Source: Sphaeramia orbicularis
Taxonomy: Eukaryota; Chordata; Actinopteri; Kurtiformes; Apogonidae
Direction of reading: 5' to 3'
Assembly: GCF_902148855.1 (NCBI RefSeq)
Contig: NC_043977.1
Span: 11,616,016 to 11,680,015 of the forward strand
DNA: 64,000 nt
In this document: positions 10,795-22,757 of the stretch, piece after piece
Numbering within the stretch: position 1 is the stretch's first letter
Layout: every line of letters begins with the position of its first letter
Position numbers and translations under genes: made by a program
The notes under the pieces: generated by a model
Told to the model about the DNA's origin: nothing
The model's input: only the letters and a program-made list of their open reading frames with translations
Database searches by the model: none

Positions 10795-11745
10795 CTAAGG
10801 ATGAGAAGATTATCTGATACGCATCAATATGCCAACATGCGTGTGCACAATCTGAGTGCACCGGTAGAGAAGCTGCGAGTGAATGATAAAAGTTTGGAAT
10901 GATATCGCGATGCATTGGTTATTGAATGTTCGTTTCAATAAAATTCGATCCGTTCTATACAATATATTTTTACTTGCATTTAAAAGTGTTACTATTTATT
11001 TGGGTAAAGTTTTTCTTTCCTTCAGAGCCACGTTAATGTATGCTGCAGATTCACGGATGTGTACACTGCACACTAACAGTCTGAGCTCCGTGGATGGATT
11101 GTGGCACAAGCGCTGCGGATGAATACTGCAACGTCTGTATGTAAATCTGACAGACATAGAAGGAGGTGACGACATGGTGTATGAACGTGTACTTCTTACT
11201 ATATCAACTGCATTGAATACTGCTGTACATACCACAGATACTTCCTTAAACAGTGTCATACAGATCCAACAGTGCATCCCAGAATACCTTGTGCAGGTGT
11301 CTGTTAAAGTGACAGAACCTGTTTCTGTTTTCCCTACATTACAAATACATTACATTAAAAATTGATTCAGCGAGGGAGCAAGAAGTTGAGTGTTAGAAAC
11401 ATGCAGAGAAATGACGTTGGAAACAAAGTCCTAACTTTTTCATCTGACTGAATGTGAGGCATGTGTTCTGAAACTGAACTAAAGCCACTTTGTAAAAAGT
11501 CATGGTCTTATTTGATAAATAAATAATCAAGCTCATTGAATTGCACTGCATATATTTTTTTTTTACCAGAATGAATGTGTTCAATCAGAATTTGCTTAAT
11601 TGCTCTGTATCATGATTTGGGTGTGAATCGTATCGAATCGCATCATGAGATGCCAGACATGTATCTTTAACATATCGGATCGGAGATGCTGTATCGAGAT
11701 GCATATCGTATTGGCCTTACAACTAAGATTCCCAACCCTAGCACG
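10795..11745. mobile_element. Possible hAT-like remnant
   Basis: The right part (about 11600-11745) has the GTATCGAATCGCATCATG, CATCTCG-like and CCCAACCCTAG blocks common at the ends of fish hAT-like MITEs. The left part has a weaker inverted resemblance (GATACGCATCAATATG, GATATCGCGATGCATTGG). No coding remnant is seen and the boundaries are uncertain. Confidence 0.3.
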
Positions 11746-11979
11746 AACGATATGTAAGTTGATAAAATTGAATAAGAGCTTTGATGTGATTTTTAGGAAA
11801 TATTGCTGATGTAAGGTGATGGCAAATGGGGGTGACTTCAGCCGCTGCTGTAGCAGCATCTGGAGGTTTAGATACTTGGAGAATATCAATATATGGCATC
11901 ATAAGATGAGCCTTCTTGGAATCAAAAATTCATCTATTTCTGAGTAAGTCTATGAAAGTGGGACAGGTAGGTACAGAAG

Positions 11980-12470
11980 GGGACAAACCCTTTCTGTGCA
12001 TATGGGACATTGCTGAAAATTATTAATGGATGGCCGTGATCTTCAGGGCCTCAGGAGGCACTGCATTAAAACCAGGTCTGACTCCATCATGGAAATCATT
12101 GCATGGACTCAGGAACACTTCCACAAATAATAGTCTGTCAACACAGTTCACCATACCATCCACAAATGCAGGTTAAAGCTGTTTCATATAAAGCTGAAAC
12201 CATGTTTGAATATGATCCAGAAAAGCTGCAGTCTCCTCTGGGTCAAAGCTCATTTAATATTAACTGAGGCAGAGTGGAAACTGTTCAGTGGTCAGATGAG
12301 TCAACATTTTGAACTCTTTTTGTTAAGCAATGCAGGCCAAATCCTCCAGACTGAAGAGGAGAGGGATCATCTAGCCTGTTATCGGTGCTCAGTTCAGAAG
12401 TCTGTATCTGTGATGGTACTTAGTGTTCATGGAATACACAGCTTTCATATCTGGAAAGTCTCCATTAGTC
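11980..12470 (+). mobile_element. Decayed Tc1-like transposase fragment
   Basis: The plus-strand ORF from 12206 reads NMIQKSCSLLWVKAHLILTE, then WKLFSGQMS (where Tc1-like transposases have W-x-x-V-L-W-S-D-E-S) and EERDHLACYRCSVQKS. This is the middle of a Tc1-family DDE transposase. The nucleotide match extends upstream through CTGCATTAAAACCAGG and CATGGACTCAGGAACACTTCC. Both ends are missing, the catalytic Asp block is altered and the frame decays after about 12460, so it cannot be active. Confidence 0.8.
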
Positions 12471-13035
12471 AGTCCACCTCTATCCCAATGATTTCTCCAG
12501 CCTTATCTGTTAATTTGTTGAGTCTGTATAGTACAGGTCCAACTAAAACACCCCGTTTGTGGAAATGACCAGTGACTTATATAGAAAGAAATAACTTTAA
12601 CCACTGCTTTGTGCTACATAACACTACAAAAGAATTGTGTATATTGACATGAACATTCTAAAATAAAACAAATGATGCTCTATGGAAGTCTGATAGTTTT
12701 ACAAAGAGATCTGTGACAAAACAATACAGTATTTCCTCAGTGAATTGTTCCTAGTAACGGTTGCATCACTTTGGCCTTCTGTATCACTGTAGCAACATCA
12801 GTCAACCTGTAAAGCCTGATGTCATTACCAGCATGACATATAAAGTCAGTTTCTGTCATGAATTGAGAGCTTGACTAGTTGTAGATTGTGTAGATGTGTA
12901 GGGACCTTTCTTCTAGTTGTTATGTTTAAATATGTATTAAACCTGAGAGAGATATGATGATTTGCAGAATTTTGGTTTGTTTCCTTCATTTCTGACAAAC
13001 TCAAATGAGAGTGTTGTGACAACTACATACAAACT

Positions 13036-13250
13036 AATTCTGTTGGGTTTCTGTAAATTGGCTTAGAGTCTGGTTTTGACCAACTCTACATATAAAGTGT
13101 CATGAGATAACTTTTTTGTGATCTGGCGCTATATAAATAAAATTTGATTGATTGAGTGATTTGATTGGTTTTCCCCTGTAAGTTGCTTTGGAAAAAAGCG
13201 TCTGCCAAATGCATAAACAAACATAAACATAAACAACATAATTGACAGTA
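13036..13250 (+). repeat. SINE-like insertion upstream of OR3
   Basis: Absent from the paralogous position before OR2. It contains two motif blocks typical of the 3' tails of fish short interspersed elements: GGCGCTATATAAATAAAATT followed by a GATT repeat, and GCGTCTGCCAAATGCATAAA followed by a CATAAA repeat. It may be two elements side by side. It lies 50-260 bases before the OR3 start and so may have altered its 5' region. Confidence 0.6.
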
Positions 13251-13296
13251 ATGTAACATCATTATATGTATGTCTGATTTCTTTCATATCGGTTAA

Positions 13297-14241
13297 ATGA
13301 ATTTAATGGAAAATTACACCAATACGTTCCACTTTAACCTGACTATGTTTGTGAATATAGGGTCATACCGTTATCCAGCCTTTGTACTGTGCTTACTGAT
13401 GTTTGCTTTCATTGTCTCTGCTAATATAATCATATTACTGGTCATATCACAGGAGAGAACACTGCATGAGCCCATGTACATGTTCATTGCACTGTTGTCT
13501 GTCAATGCTCTTTATGGTTCGACTGGTTTCTTCCCCAGATTTTTAATGGACCTTCTGTCTGACACTCATCTCATCTCACGTCCAGCTTGTTTCACTCAGA
13601 TCTATATTATTTACACTTATGCATCTTATGAAATGACCATCCTCGGTATAATGGCTTTTGACAGGTACGTTGCTGTATGTGAACCTTTACATTATCACAA
13701 TAAGATGACCCATAAGAAAGTTTGCATATTATCAGCCTTTGCCTGGATAATGCCAGCCTTTTCTGTTGCAACATGTCTTTATTTGGCTATAAGGCTTCCT
13801 CTGTGTGGCAATAAGATCTTAAAAGTATACTGTGCCGTCTGGAATGTTGCTAAACTGTCATGTGTGTCCACTTTAATCAGCAACATTGTAGGGTTATTAG
13901 TAGCTGTAGTTACAGTGTTTCTTCCTCTGATCTATGTCCTGTATACCTACTGTCGAATTATAATTGTGTGCAGCAAAATGTCATCTGAATTCAAGAGCAA
14001 AGTGTTCCAAACATGTTTACCACATACTATTTCATTTGTAACCTTTTCTATTGCAGTATTTTGTGATGTTGCCCTTAGTCGTATTGATGTGGAAAAGTTA
14101 AACCCATATTTAGCTGTAATTTTGTCACTGGAGTTTGTGTTGATTCCTCCGGTTCTCAACCCTCTTGTATATGGCTTGACTTTACCAGAAATCAGAAAGC
14201 ACATCCTCAGGATGTGGCCATGGTTTTGTAAACAAACATAG
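13297..14241 (+). CDS. Odorant receptor, subfamily B (OR3)
   Basis: Intact single-exon receptor of 314 residues and the only intact subfamily B gene on the plus strand. It has N-glycosylation sites NYT and NLT near residues 6 and 14, LHEPMY at 56-61, DRYVAVC at 122-128 and NPLVY near 288. It ends in WPWFCKQT, about nine residues shorter than the array genes. TM5 reads SNIVGLLVAVVTVF and TM6 FCDVALSRIDVEKLNPY. Its 5' half is almost base-for-base the same as the minus-strand array genes 12-46 kb away. The chosen start MNLMENYT aligns with MNVTENYT of the array. Confidence 0.96.
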   Translation: MNLMENYTNTFHFNLTMFVNIGSYRYPAFVLCLLMFAFIVSANIIILLVISQERTLHEPMYMFIALLSVNALYGSTGFFPRFLMDLLSDTHLISRPACFTQIYIIYTYASYEMTILGIMAFDRYVAVCEPLHYHNKMTHKKVCILSAFAWIMPAFSVATCLYLAIRLPLCGNKILKVYCAVWNVAKLSCVSTLISNIVGLLVAVVTVFLPLIYVLYTYCRIIIVCSKMSSEFKSKVFQTCLPHTISFVTFSIAVFCDVALSRIDVEKLNPYLAVILSLEFVLIPPVLNPLVYGLTLPEIRKHILRMWPWFCKQT

Positions 14242-14558
14242 ACTTTTAAAAAGTTACATAATGTACATAATAAATGTATTGTTTTCATTCATAGAACTCA
14301 CGCCTGCCTTAGGATCTCACATGTCTCAGTAAATTTACAATTCATATATACTTCCAGCTCAAGTGCATTTTTTCTTTTGGCTTCATTTTCATACTTTAAG
14401 TGGCTTGATTCCAGAAACAATGAGCCATTTAACTTATTAAATACTGTGCTTAACTCACTGCAGTATAATTTCGTTATTGAATTTGCATTTTCATGTAATG
14501 AAAATGTTTTTTTGACATTTTTTATGAACTGAAGAGTTCAGATCAGTATTATATTTAA

Positions 14559-15326
14559 AGGAGCTGTATGTAAGAATTATGTTCCAAGTAATCATAAAAT
14601 GGCTCTGAATGTCACCAGACACTAAGGAATCATGTTCATTTCAAATACTGGTATCACTGACAGTAGTAGTCCAGCCAGAATATTTGCCTTTTTTAAATTT
14701 AAGTGTCAGCCCCTAAATAATGTTTATATTGTCATTTTGTGTTTTGGTCTGATGCTCCACCCATCACCTATCTGCCAATCAACAAGTCTGTAGCGTTTGG
14801 TCATCCAGGTTGCCAGTTCCCACTGAGCTGCATCTGGAACATTTCTGATCATAAATGTCTGACGTTACTAAACCTAAAAGGCCTCTTATTATTCCCAAAT
14901 ACGTTGTGACAAACAAAACAGGGACATGTGTAGGAGATGCTTTTAAAACATGGAGACGGCTGAAAGCAGAGAACAATTTGAAGACTGACATCAGCTCTCT
15001 CAGTGGCTCTTGCCGGGTGGTGAGACTGCGGGCTCGGGCCACGATGTCTTCTTCCGGCCCGAGCCGTGGTGTTTTCTCCTGGGTGAAGAGACCGTGGTCC
15101 GGCCCCAGGAGAAAACAACGTGGCCTAGTTCCAGAAGAAGAGACTGGGCCCGGTATAAGTACCAGTGTAGGATTCGTGGCTTGCTATGATAGCTCCTTTT
15201 AGTAGACACTCATGCTGGACCTGGCAACCTCTAGTCTGGGGGGAGGGGGAGGAGATACCTCACTCTACAGTATTCTTGAATGTGACTGCAGTACCAGTTT
15301 TGGCCACAATCCTACATACGACTCCT
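14559..15326. mobile_element. TTAA-flanked element with confirmed empty site
   Basis: TTAA at 14555-14558 and 15327-15330 flanks AGGAGCTGTATGTAAG and, inverted, AGGAGTCGTATGTAGG. The paralogous segment has a single TTAA at this point (near 8497), so both the ends and the 4-bp duplication are supported by an empty site. The insertion therefore postdates the OR2/OR3 duplication. The centre (about 15000-15160) is GC-rich with internal inverted repeats around CGGGCTCGGGCC and CGGCCCGAGCC. No transposase is recognised. Confidence 0.88.
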
Positions 15327-15427
15327 TTAAAGCTACAGGTGAAAGTTTCTATACCATTTTGCATGGATTGTTGACACTTGACCTTTGAGAAATCAAACAG
15401 TTTGGGTGTAGATTAGGGTTAGGGAGT

Positions 15428-15530
15428 GTTGGGAATAACGGCGTTAAAATTGTTTTCCAATAACGGGTAATCGAGTAATTACTATTTGAAATGTTACAAC
15501 GCCATTGCCGTTATCAGCAGTGAAATGTGG
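15428..15530. mobile_element. hAT-type end fragment
   Basis: Begins GAGTGTTGGGAATAACGGCG and continues with ATAACGGGTAATCGAGTAAT, a pattern known at the ends of common fish hAT elements. It starts where the duplicated segment stops. The other end was not found. Confidence 0.5.
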
Positions 15531-16219
15531 CACGTTGCTATGCACTGATATCTAACAGCTGTTACCCATCCTGGCTCACTGTATGTCCTCCTCTATGACA
15601 CCACAGGGAGTGAATCCACCTCCATCCCAAGATGTTCTCCAACCTTATGTGTTAGTTTGTTCAGTCTGTTTGTGTCTATTACTTTCAACCTGCTGCCCCT
15701 GCTCACAACAGCAAAGACAATGCCAGCATCCACCACAGACACACAAAATATCTCCAGCATCTTCTAGCAAATGCTGAAAGATCCAGGCCTCCTCAGAAAA
15801 TAGAGGCAGCTTCATGTTGAAGACGTTGGTGTTCCTGGGCTAGTCCTGTTTGTTATCTAGGTACACTCCAACATATTTATATCCGTCTACACACAGTATC
15901 TAGTATTAGCATTAGGGATCAGCATTAGCACTTAGTACATTAGAAGCAGTGAACAGTAAATTTGGAAAATAAAAACATTTGAGAGCCAGAAAATGTCAGC
16001 TATCACTCTGAGCCTGTTGATCGCTATGGTTACTATGTGTTCACTCTCAATCCAGTTATTGCTGATATACCCAACAAGAATCTCATCCAAACCATGAGAC
16101 ATACCACCCAGTGTTTGCTTTTTCATAAAATGTTTTCTTAGCACTCCAGATCCTCATTATATCACAGTGAGTTGAACATTCATTAGATTTCCCTTGGTTT
16201 TACAGCTCGGCCCAGTTAA
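15531..16219. other. Gene-free spacer
   Basis: No gene, transposon end or RNA recognised in this stretch. Confidence 0.3.
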
Positions 16220-16933
16220 CACTTTCAGTGCCATGGGCCGATTAAATCGGCTTTACAAAAACAACCTGTAAAGTGCCACGGGCCGATCAGATCGGCTTTG
16301 GAGAACACGCCACATTTGTGTACAAACAAACCATCCACCCCCATTTCTTTCTCGCATTTCGATGACATTCTTTCTGTGTCCCCCTTTTGAGACCAAGCAG
16401 ACGGGAATTTGAGGTCACGCGACCGAATAATATTTTTATGTCTTTTTAATGTTTCTTATTCTCCGGTGTTTCATCAGATGGAGCCCTCCATGCCGGGGGG
16501 CGGCTGTGGACTCCAGGGGCTGTGGCGGCGCCTTCTCTCACTGGGGTCCGCTCCGTTCTGGTGGGTGGGGGTCCCAGTTGGCCCTCTCCCACTAGTTGGG
16601 ATGCGGGGCTGTGTTGCTGGTGCCTGGTCGCCGGGGTCGGCGGCTGCATCCTGGTGCGGATGGCTCCCTGAGACAGCGCCTCCTAAATTGATGTTTTACT
16701 TTTACTTGTACATTTTTGTTCTGGTCTACCCGTGCTCAGTCAGTCTTCTTAAGTATGTGTGAGCTTGTGGGTTTACATGTATATGTGGGTTTGCATGTAT
16801 ATGTGTGTGTGTGTGCGGGTGAGTGGGTGGGTGTGGGTGGGGGGCGGTACTGATTTTTAAACTGATATGTAAAGCACTTTGTGCTACAGTTTTTAATGTA
16901 TGAAAAGTGCTATATAAATAAAGATTATTGTTA

Positions 16934-16968
<35 letters not shown>

Positions 16969-17169
16969 AATTATGCAAATTACGATCAATAATGATTCGG
17001 CTGCGGCCGGTGCGTTTTGGATCTAATCAGCAATCGGTCGGATGTTACCGAGCGGTTTCCTGCAGGATTCTTCAAATATTATAAAAACGACGTGAAATAC
17101 TGAAAAACGGCCAAATTCTGTGGCACTTTTAAGGCGTATTAGCCCCTTAACTGTCTGGCACTTAAAGGG
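16220..17169. mobile_element. piggyBac-like non-autonomous element
   Basis: TTAA at 16216-16219 and 17170-17173 brackets CACTTTCAGTGCCA on the left and, inverted, CCCTTTAAGTGCCA on the right. These are good piggyBac-type inverted ends. Just inside the left end are two near-palindromes, GCCGATTAAATCGGC and GCCGATCAGATCGGC; related GATTCGGC and CGGTCGG motifs lie near the right end. The middle is occupied by other repeat sequence (16440-16968), so it appears to be a nested insertion. No transposase is visible. Confidence 0.82.
16440..16968 (+). repeat. Nested GC-rich repeat with LINE/SINE-like tail and (ATT)n
   Basis: A GC-rich block (16480-16690) is followed by a G/T-rich tract (16750-16850), then AAAGCACTTTGTGCTACAG and GTGCTATATAAATAAAG, a tail typical of fish L2/Rex-type elements and their SINEs. 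It ends in an (ATT)n microsatellite at about 16929-16967. It lies within the piggyBac-like element. Confidence 0.55.
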
Positions 17170-17173
17170 TTAA

Positions 17174-19621
17174 TATGAGAGTGAGGCCACCTAAGGTTCA
17201 GATCAACAGGGGAAATGCACATGTAAGGATAACCATGCAGTGAATCAACTCACCAGATTGGAACTGCTCCCAGGACAATACCGGCAGCATCTGGAGATGT
17301 TTGACAAACATTTTGGCACAGGTCTATCCATTGTCTTTGCCTCCTGATAGGCAGTTCACTGATCCTTCTGTTTCTGTAAAAGGAGAGACAACCCTCTCTC
17401 CAGGGGCAAGCATTCAGTGATTCCTCAGTGGCCTCAGGGCCTCCGATATGCATTCCTTCTGTTCAGTCTCCTTCATCTTCTCCTATAGATCGACCAGGTG
17501 GTGGAGGTGGTTGTCATCCTGGTGGTTCCCAGTTGGCCTCAGATTAGGTTGGCTGGTTCTCTGCATATGTGCCCAGACTTCAAATACACCCATGGGAGCT
17601 CCCAGTTCAACCGGCCCTTTTGTCCTGGACCCATGGGACTAAAAGCATGTGACAGCTCCATGTCCTGTAAGTACATGACATATGCTGCTGCTGAGTGCCA
17701 GGTGGGGATCACCATTGTTTTTCCCACGCCAGCCAGTCCGTTGAGCTGCATTCTTTCCACCTCCCTGAAGACAGTGGAACAAGTGGGTAGGCACTGTTGC
17801 ATGTGGACAGTACAATAGTGCACATGGACAAGGGCCTACTGGAGAACATGTGCTAGAAGTGACAGTAAGGAGGTTTCCATGACACTTAAAAACACTAAGT
17901 ATTACAGTCCAGGTTTGCTCTGACTAAAACTGGACTGTACTTAAAGTACATGTAAACATGTTAGTTTGTACTAACACACCCAGATAAAGTGTTTGAAAGT
18001 TCATCTACTGCATGTAAACAGACCAGTCGGACCAGAACTGGACAAGGTGTTGTGCACATGCACTAGAATTCTGCATCAAATCCTGACCAGGAAGTCCAAC
18101 ATCATACATCTCATCTGCACAAAAGTGTAATTTTTTTTTAATTTTTTTAAATTTTCAACTAAGTCCACCGATGTGCTGGTTTACCTCTGGGTTGTTACTT
18201 GCTGGCTTCCTATTAACTACTGTTGTGTTCTTCTATGACGTAGGTTATGAAACTGATAAATGAACTATAACATTTACATTTCTTGTTTCAATGACTCATT
18301 TTTACAGTGAATGATTAATGATGGAGTTAAATAAACATAAACCCAAGTCAATAACCTGTTATGTTGTAGTGCAATAGATTACCACAGGCACAAAGAAAAT
18401 AAACCACAGTAATATTATTTATTGTTTCGGGCCTTTAAGCCCCTTCCACCGCACCAGCAACCACCTTTAGGCTCTGAAGCTGAAGTTATTCATTCATTAC
18501 TCCCCAATACCTATGAGTAAAATATCTGCAAGGAGTGTTGATTCCAGAGCCTCGACACCAATAAAACCTTCAAATATGAGTTGTTGGACTGATTTTTAAT
18601 TTTTTTTTACTTTTTACATAAAAATGTGACTGTATGTTCAATGTGTTCTGACCAATCAATAAAAGAATTAAGAGAACAAAACCCATCAGTCCAGTCAAAT
18701 GCATCCACTATAACTGTACCATAATGTAAAATGTTTTGCTGCATCCTAGACCTTTGACCCACAGAGTTTCCTGTAATTGAAAAGAATACTAACAAGTGGT
18801 GCAGGACACAACAAACCCCGCCCCTCGCATGTAGCTTATTTTGGCATCGATCCAGCTAATGTCATCATGTCTATGCGTGTGCTGATGTCAGCACAGACAA
18901 ATTTTGCCCATTACAAGTAAATGGGAAAAAAAAATGTAAAAAAATTCATAAAAAATTTTAACTTTGACCTACTTTTCCCAAAATGTAATCACATCTATTC
19001 TGGGTCACTGGCAATCTATCTAATTGCCAGTGTATCTAATCTAAAGTTTAGTATGAATTCAACCAATAGTTTTGCTGCTAAAGTGTTAACAAACAAAGAA
19101 ACAAACCAAACCAAAAAACAATACCCCTTGCCTCCCCTTCGGTGGGGTGGGGTAATTAAGTCACAAGCAGATAATGTATCCCAAAATTCTGAGCATTACC
19201 CATTGAGATAAAGGAAAGAGATCTGTGAGAAACTCTGGGTAAAAGCCTGTTAAAGAACACGAAGACCAAAAAAGTTGTTATACATGGGCTCATGAAGTTT
19301 TCAGTACACAGTGATGGTAAAAAAAACTGTTTATTGCCCACATTACTGAGTAAGTAATGCAATAAGCACCTTTAGAGATACATGAAGTTCAGTTGATTTA
19401 CAGAAATTATTTTCAAACTGACCACTGGACAAAATATATTTTTTACCCGAGGCTGTGACACCGTAAAGCAGAAGTCCTTCAGTTAGACATAATTACACAT
19501 TACACTCAATATACAGAAGCATCTTAAAAGAGGGTGCAGAGAAAATCTGAAAATTGATGAGATTTTTAATTTAGCAATTTATGATATATCTCTTACAATC
19601 ACACTTGTGTTAATATCTTAT
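17174..19621. other. Long intergenic stretch, no gene recognised
   Basis: Short ORFs on both strands at 17250-17823 show no motif I can name. AT-rich sequence with short homopolymers follows (A/T runs near 18129-18155 and 18925-18960). I recognise no transposon ends. The part just before 19622 is the 3' flank of the next receptor gene. Confidence 0.35.
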
Positions 19622-20548
19622 CTAGATGTGTTTACCAATCAGAAATTGTATGATTCTTTTTCTTATTTGTGTCATTTTAAAACCATAGATGAGTGGATTC
19701 AGAATAGGAGGTATGATGAGAAATTCGATTGCCATAAAGTTTTGAGCACTTTGTGATGATGATTTGGAACCAAATCGAATGTACAACAGATCAAAAAGCA
19801 AAGACACACCAAAAGTTACTAAGCAGAATAAATGAGGCAGACATGTCTGAATGAATTTACTCCTGTTCTCCCTAGATGTTCGACATGTTTTTACCAGATA
19901 GATATAAGACCATATAACAAAAATAAAATGACAAGAGAAAAAGCTGTAGTTAAACGCTGGAACAATAACATGTGCTACAGAGAAAGAGCAGGCAAGCTGA
20001 CCAACTAAATAATTAATACAGTAGATCTTTGGTATGTGTGAACCACATAACCTCAATGTGAGTGTAGTCATCGAACCTACAAACACTAAATATATGGGTA
20101 TGAACCAAGCAAAAAACAGAAACACACAAACTCTGGGTTTCGTCATCATGGAGTGGTACACCAGAGGTCGACATATCGCCACATATCTGTCAAAGGCCAT
20201 GAGGACAAGAAGAGAAAAATCAGCAGAAACAGAAGAATGAATGACAAAGCCCTGCAGAAGACATCCAGCATAAGAAATAACATGAGTAGTAGACAGGAGA
20301 TCCATGAGGAATTTGGGGTAAAATCCTGCTGTGCCATAAAGTCCATTAATGCACAGATTACACAGGAAAATATACATGGGTTCATGAAGGCTCTTATCCA
20401 CAACAATTGTCACAATAACAGCTACATTTACCAGCCAGATCACACAGTAAAACAATAATGTTACAAAAAACAAAGAGATTTTGTACTTTTCTATCCCACT
20501 CAGCCCTGACAGAGTAAACACAGTGATAACCGAAAAATTATCCATCAT
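19622..20548 (-). CDS. Odorant receptor, subfamily A (OR4)
   Basis: Intact single-exon receptor of 308 residues. Landmarks are LHEPMY at 54-59, Cys96 before TM3, MAFDRYVAICRPL at 117-129, an IC3 block KFIQTCLPH and NPLIYGF near the C-terminus. Closest relative in the window is OR1. The ORF starts with two consecutive Met codons; the second (20545) aligns with the MDN start of the other subfamily A genes and may be the true start. It lies alone between two gene-free stretches, 2.2 kb from the pseudogene that begins the array. Confidence 0.96.
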   Translation of the reverse strand: MMDNFSVITVFTLSGLSGIEKYKISLFFVTLLFYCVIWLVNVAVIVTIVVDKSLHEPMYIFLCNLCINGLYGTAGFYPKFLMDLLSTTHVISYAGCLLQGFVIHSSVSADFSLLVLMAFDRYVAICRPLVYHSMMTKPRVCVFLFFAWFIPIYLVFVGSMTTLTLRLCGSHIPKIYCINYLVGQLACSFSVAHVIVPAFNYSFFSCHFIFVIWSYIYLVKTCRTSRENRSKFIQTCLPHLFCLVTFGVSLLFDLLYIRFGSKSSSQSAQNFMAIEFLIIPPILNPLIYGFKMTQIRKRIIQFLIGKHI

Positions 20549-21026
20549 ATCATTTTACAGTTTGTGTTTATAACTATGAAGAACTAGAGGTGAGAGGGAA
20601 AATATGGGAACTACTCCTGCGTCCCTATTCCACACTGAATGATTTTCCATTTGTTTTTATCTTCTCAAATGAGGAAAACCTCAGTGAGATGTTAACATGG
20701 GATTTACAGATATCCAATCAGAGATTTGGTGCCCATGTTAGTTAAATTCAAGAAACTAATGCAAAAATAAAGCATTAACTTTTAATCTAAACAACAACAA
20801 CAAAAAATCCATTTCATGCCTGTTTTAGTGTTTTTTTTTCTGACTTGGACCATTGTATCACTAATTTAATCTAAATTAAAATGAGGGGAGAAAAAAATAA
20901 CAGTAGAAAGGTGGTGCTGTCACTGATTATATTTATGTGCAAGCCTATAATTCTGAATAAGACGATTCTGAACTTGGAAACTCATGTAAACTCCATATTC
21001 CATTTGCTTATTTTTTTAATATTAGT

Positions 21027-21059
<33 letters not shown>

Positions 21060-21595
21060 TAGATAAATATAGATAGATAGATAGATATTTCTTTTTTTCC
21101 AACAACTTTTTTTTATTATATTACTGTGTGCTTTACTGCAGGTTGTGTCATATGGGCCTTGTTTATGCTCAAATAGTGTACAGACAAAGGCCCTCTCTTG
21201 TAAAAATATATGCTTTGTAAGAGGTCTGCTTTTATATTGAAAAGCTGACCTTTTTCTTTCAAGGAATAAAACAGATGGCCTGAGTTCATCCATTGGAACA
21301 TCTGCCACCAGTTGAATTTAATGAAAAATGATTAATTTAATGGGATACGCACATATGTATGCAAACCTGAATATTAAAGGGACATTCATTTTCATTTATC
21401 AAGCAAAATTCAATAGGAATACTGTCTTTTTCCGAATAAAAGAAAAAAAAAAAAACATAATATTTTATGCATATCAACATAATAGGAGGTTGTTGTGGTT
21501 AATATGCCTTCAAGTCAAATCAAGCCTTTATCCTTCAACCCAGTCAGTTCTCTCTGCTTTACCTAATCAAAATCTGATCTAAACTGGGGGAGATA
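20549..21595. other. 5' flank of OR4, with microsatellites
   Basis: Should include the OR4 promoter near 20550-20750. No TATA box or other site is convincing. A microsatellite lies at 21029-21088. Nothing else was recognised. Confidence 0.35.
21029..21088. repeat. (CAGA)n/(TAGA)n microsatellite
   Basis: About seven units of ACAG are followed by a run of AGAT units, a compound tetranucleotide repeat. Confidence 0.9.
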
Positions 21596-21599
21596 TTAA

Positions 21600-21841
21600 C
21601 CCTTGTATTATCCTTGGGGTATATTTGATCCCATTCAATGTTTATCATTCAAAAAATAATTGTCAACTTTTTTTTTTTTTTTGCTTCATATTTCATGACT
21701 TTTCCTAATTTGATGGGGACAACTGATTAAGCACAAAAGTATCATGATGATATTTGTTTACAATGAGCTGAACACATATTGCATGCATTGGTGATCCTCT
21801 GGCATCAATTTGAGCCCAAGGTGTTTTAGCTGAGTAAAATT

Positions 21842-21911
<70 letters not shown>

Positions 21912-22290
21912 ACCTCACATCTCCACACCTGCAGGTGCAGAGTTGATATTTTTGAGTATATACTTAACAGGGGGTTGGGAAAAACAACTATTCCCATGAT
22001 ACTTCTTATGGTGTGGGCATGTGGGAAACAATTTGACTTCCTCCTTCCTCCTCCTGCGTAAATGAGGACGCAAACGTGAGTCGATCACATCCAAGTCTTT
22101 CCAATTACACATGCCTCCCCTCTCAAACTATCATCAAGGGATTAATGTATTCAACAAATAAACAAAGTGCCTGACACAAAAAACTTGGTCAACACTTTTA
22201 TGTCAATCATTTTCTGGAGGCAAATATCCCTAAGGTCAGATTGACCCCAAGGGTAAAATGTGTTAGTAATATTTGAGGATAATAGGAGGA
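21600..22290. mobile_element. TTAA-flanked piggyBac-like element
   Basis: TTAA at 21596-21599 and 22291-22294. The left end CCCTTGTATTATCCTTGGGG matches the inverted right end TCCTCCTATTATCCTCAAAT at most positions. Inside, GGGGTATATTTGATCCCA on the left and TTGACCCCAAGGG on the right suggest further inverted similarity. It contains the GT microsatellite. No transposase. Confidence 0.75.
21846..21909. repeat. (GT)n microsatellite
   Basis: About 32 GT units inside the TTAA-flanked element. Confidence 0.95.
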
Positions 22291-22367
22291 TTAATTTAAT
22301 ATAAGGTGAAAAACTGGCTGTTGTTCCCCCAGTGCCTCAGATGCTGTTTACACAGATACAATGTTAA

Positions 22368-22599
22368 ACCTCCTGAGACCCAGGAAATGTCAGCAAAGTA
22401 CAAGCTTTGTTAGTTTTTTATTAAATAAGTGCCTATATTGGAAACATCATGATGCAACAGTTTTTTCAGATGCAGTTTTTAAAATTGTTGGGGAAGGTCC
22501 TTTGTAGTGGACAGTTTTCTTTTCTTTCTTTTTTGTATAAAGTTGTAAAACTCTTGTCCACAAATGTGGACAGAAAACCCATCGCTGGGTCTTAGGAGG
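22368..22599. mobile_element. Short TTAA-flanked MITE
   Basis: TTAA at 22364-22367 and 22600-22603. The ends are ACCTCCTGAGACCCAG and, inverted, ACCTCCTAAGACCCAG, with one mismatch. At 232 bp it has no coding capacity. Confidence 0.8.
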
Positions 22600-22757
22600 T
22601 TAATTAGCCTTTATTAATTATTGGATTGGATGAAAATAAAAAAAAAATAAGAAAAGAAGGACAGAACTAAACATCACATTTAATTTAAACAAGACATATG
22701 ATACCTTCAGACAAAAGAAAAAAACAAACAAAAACAAAACAAATTTTTTCATCAGTG

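Larger units (their letters stand above)
12730..15427 (+). repeat. Segmental duplication, copy 2 (with OR3)
   Basis: Counterpart of 6884-8590. Alignment is broken by a SINE-like insertion at about 13036-13250 and a TTAA-flanked element at 14559-15326. It resumes after 15331 at AGCTACAGGTGAAAGTTTCT and ends near GTAGATTAGGGTTA. Confidence 0.85.

Noticed and set aside
12206-12568. 120-residue ORF as a small host gene
   Set aside because: It matches the middle of a Tc1-like transposase and has no intact ends.
16726-16989. Poly-Asn ORF
   Set aside because: Translation of the (ATT)n microsatellite.
17250-17823. Short ORFs on both strands in the middle of the gene-free stretch
   Set aside because: No motif or family resemblance I can name; none has a supporting repeat end or conserved copy.
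21029-21088. Tetranucleotide array as a CRISPR-like structure
   Set aside because: Plain microsatellite without spacers, in a vertebrate genome.
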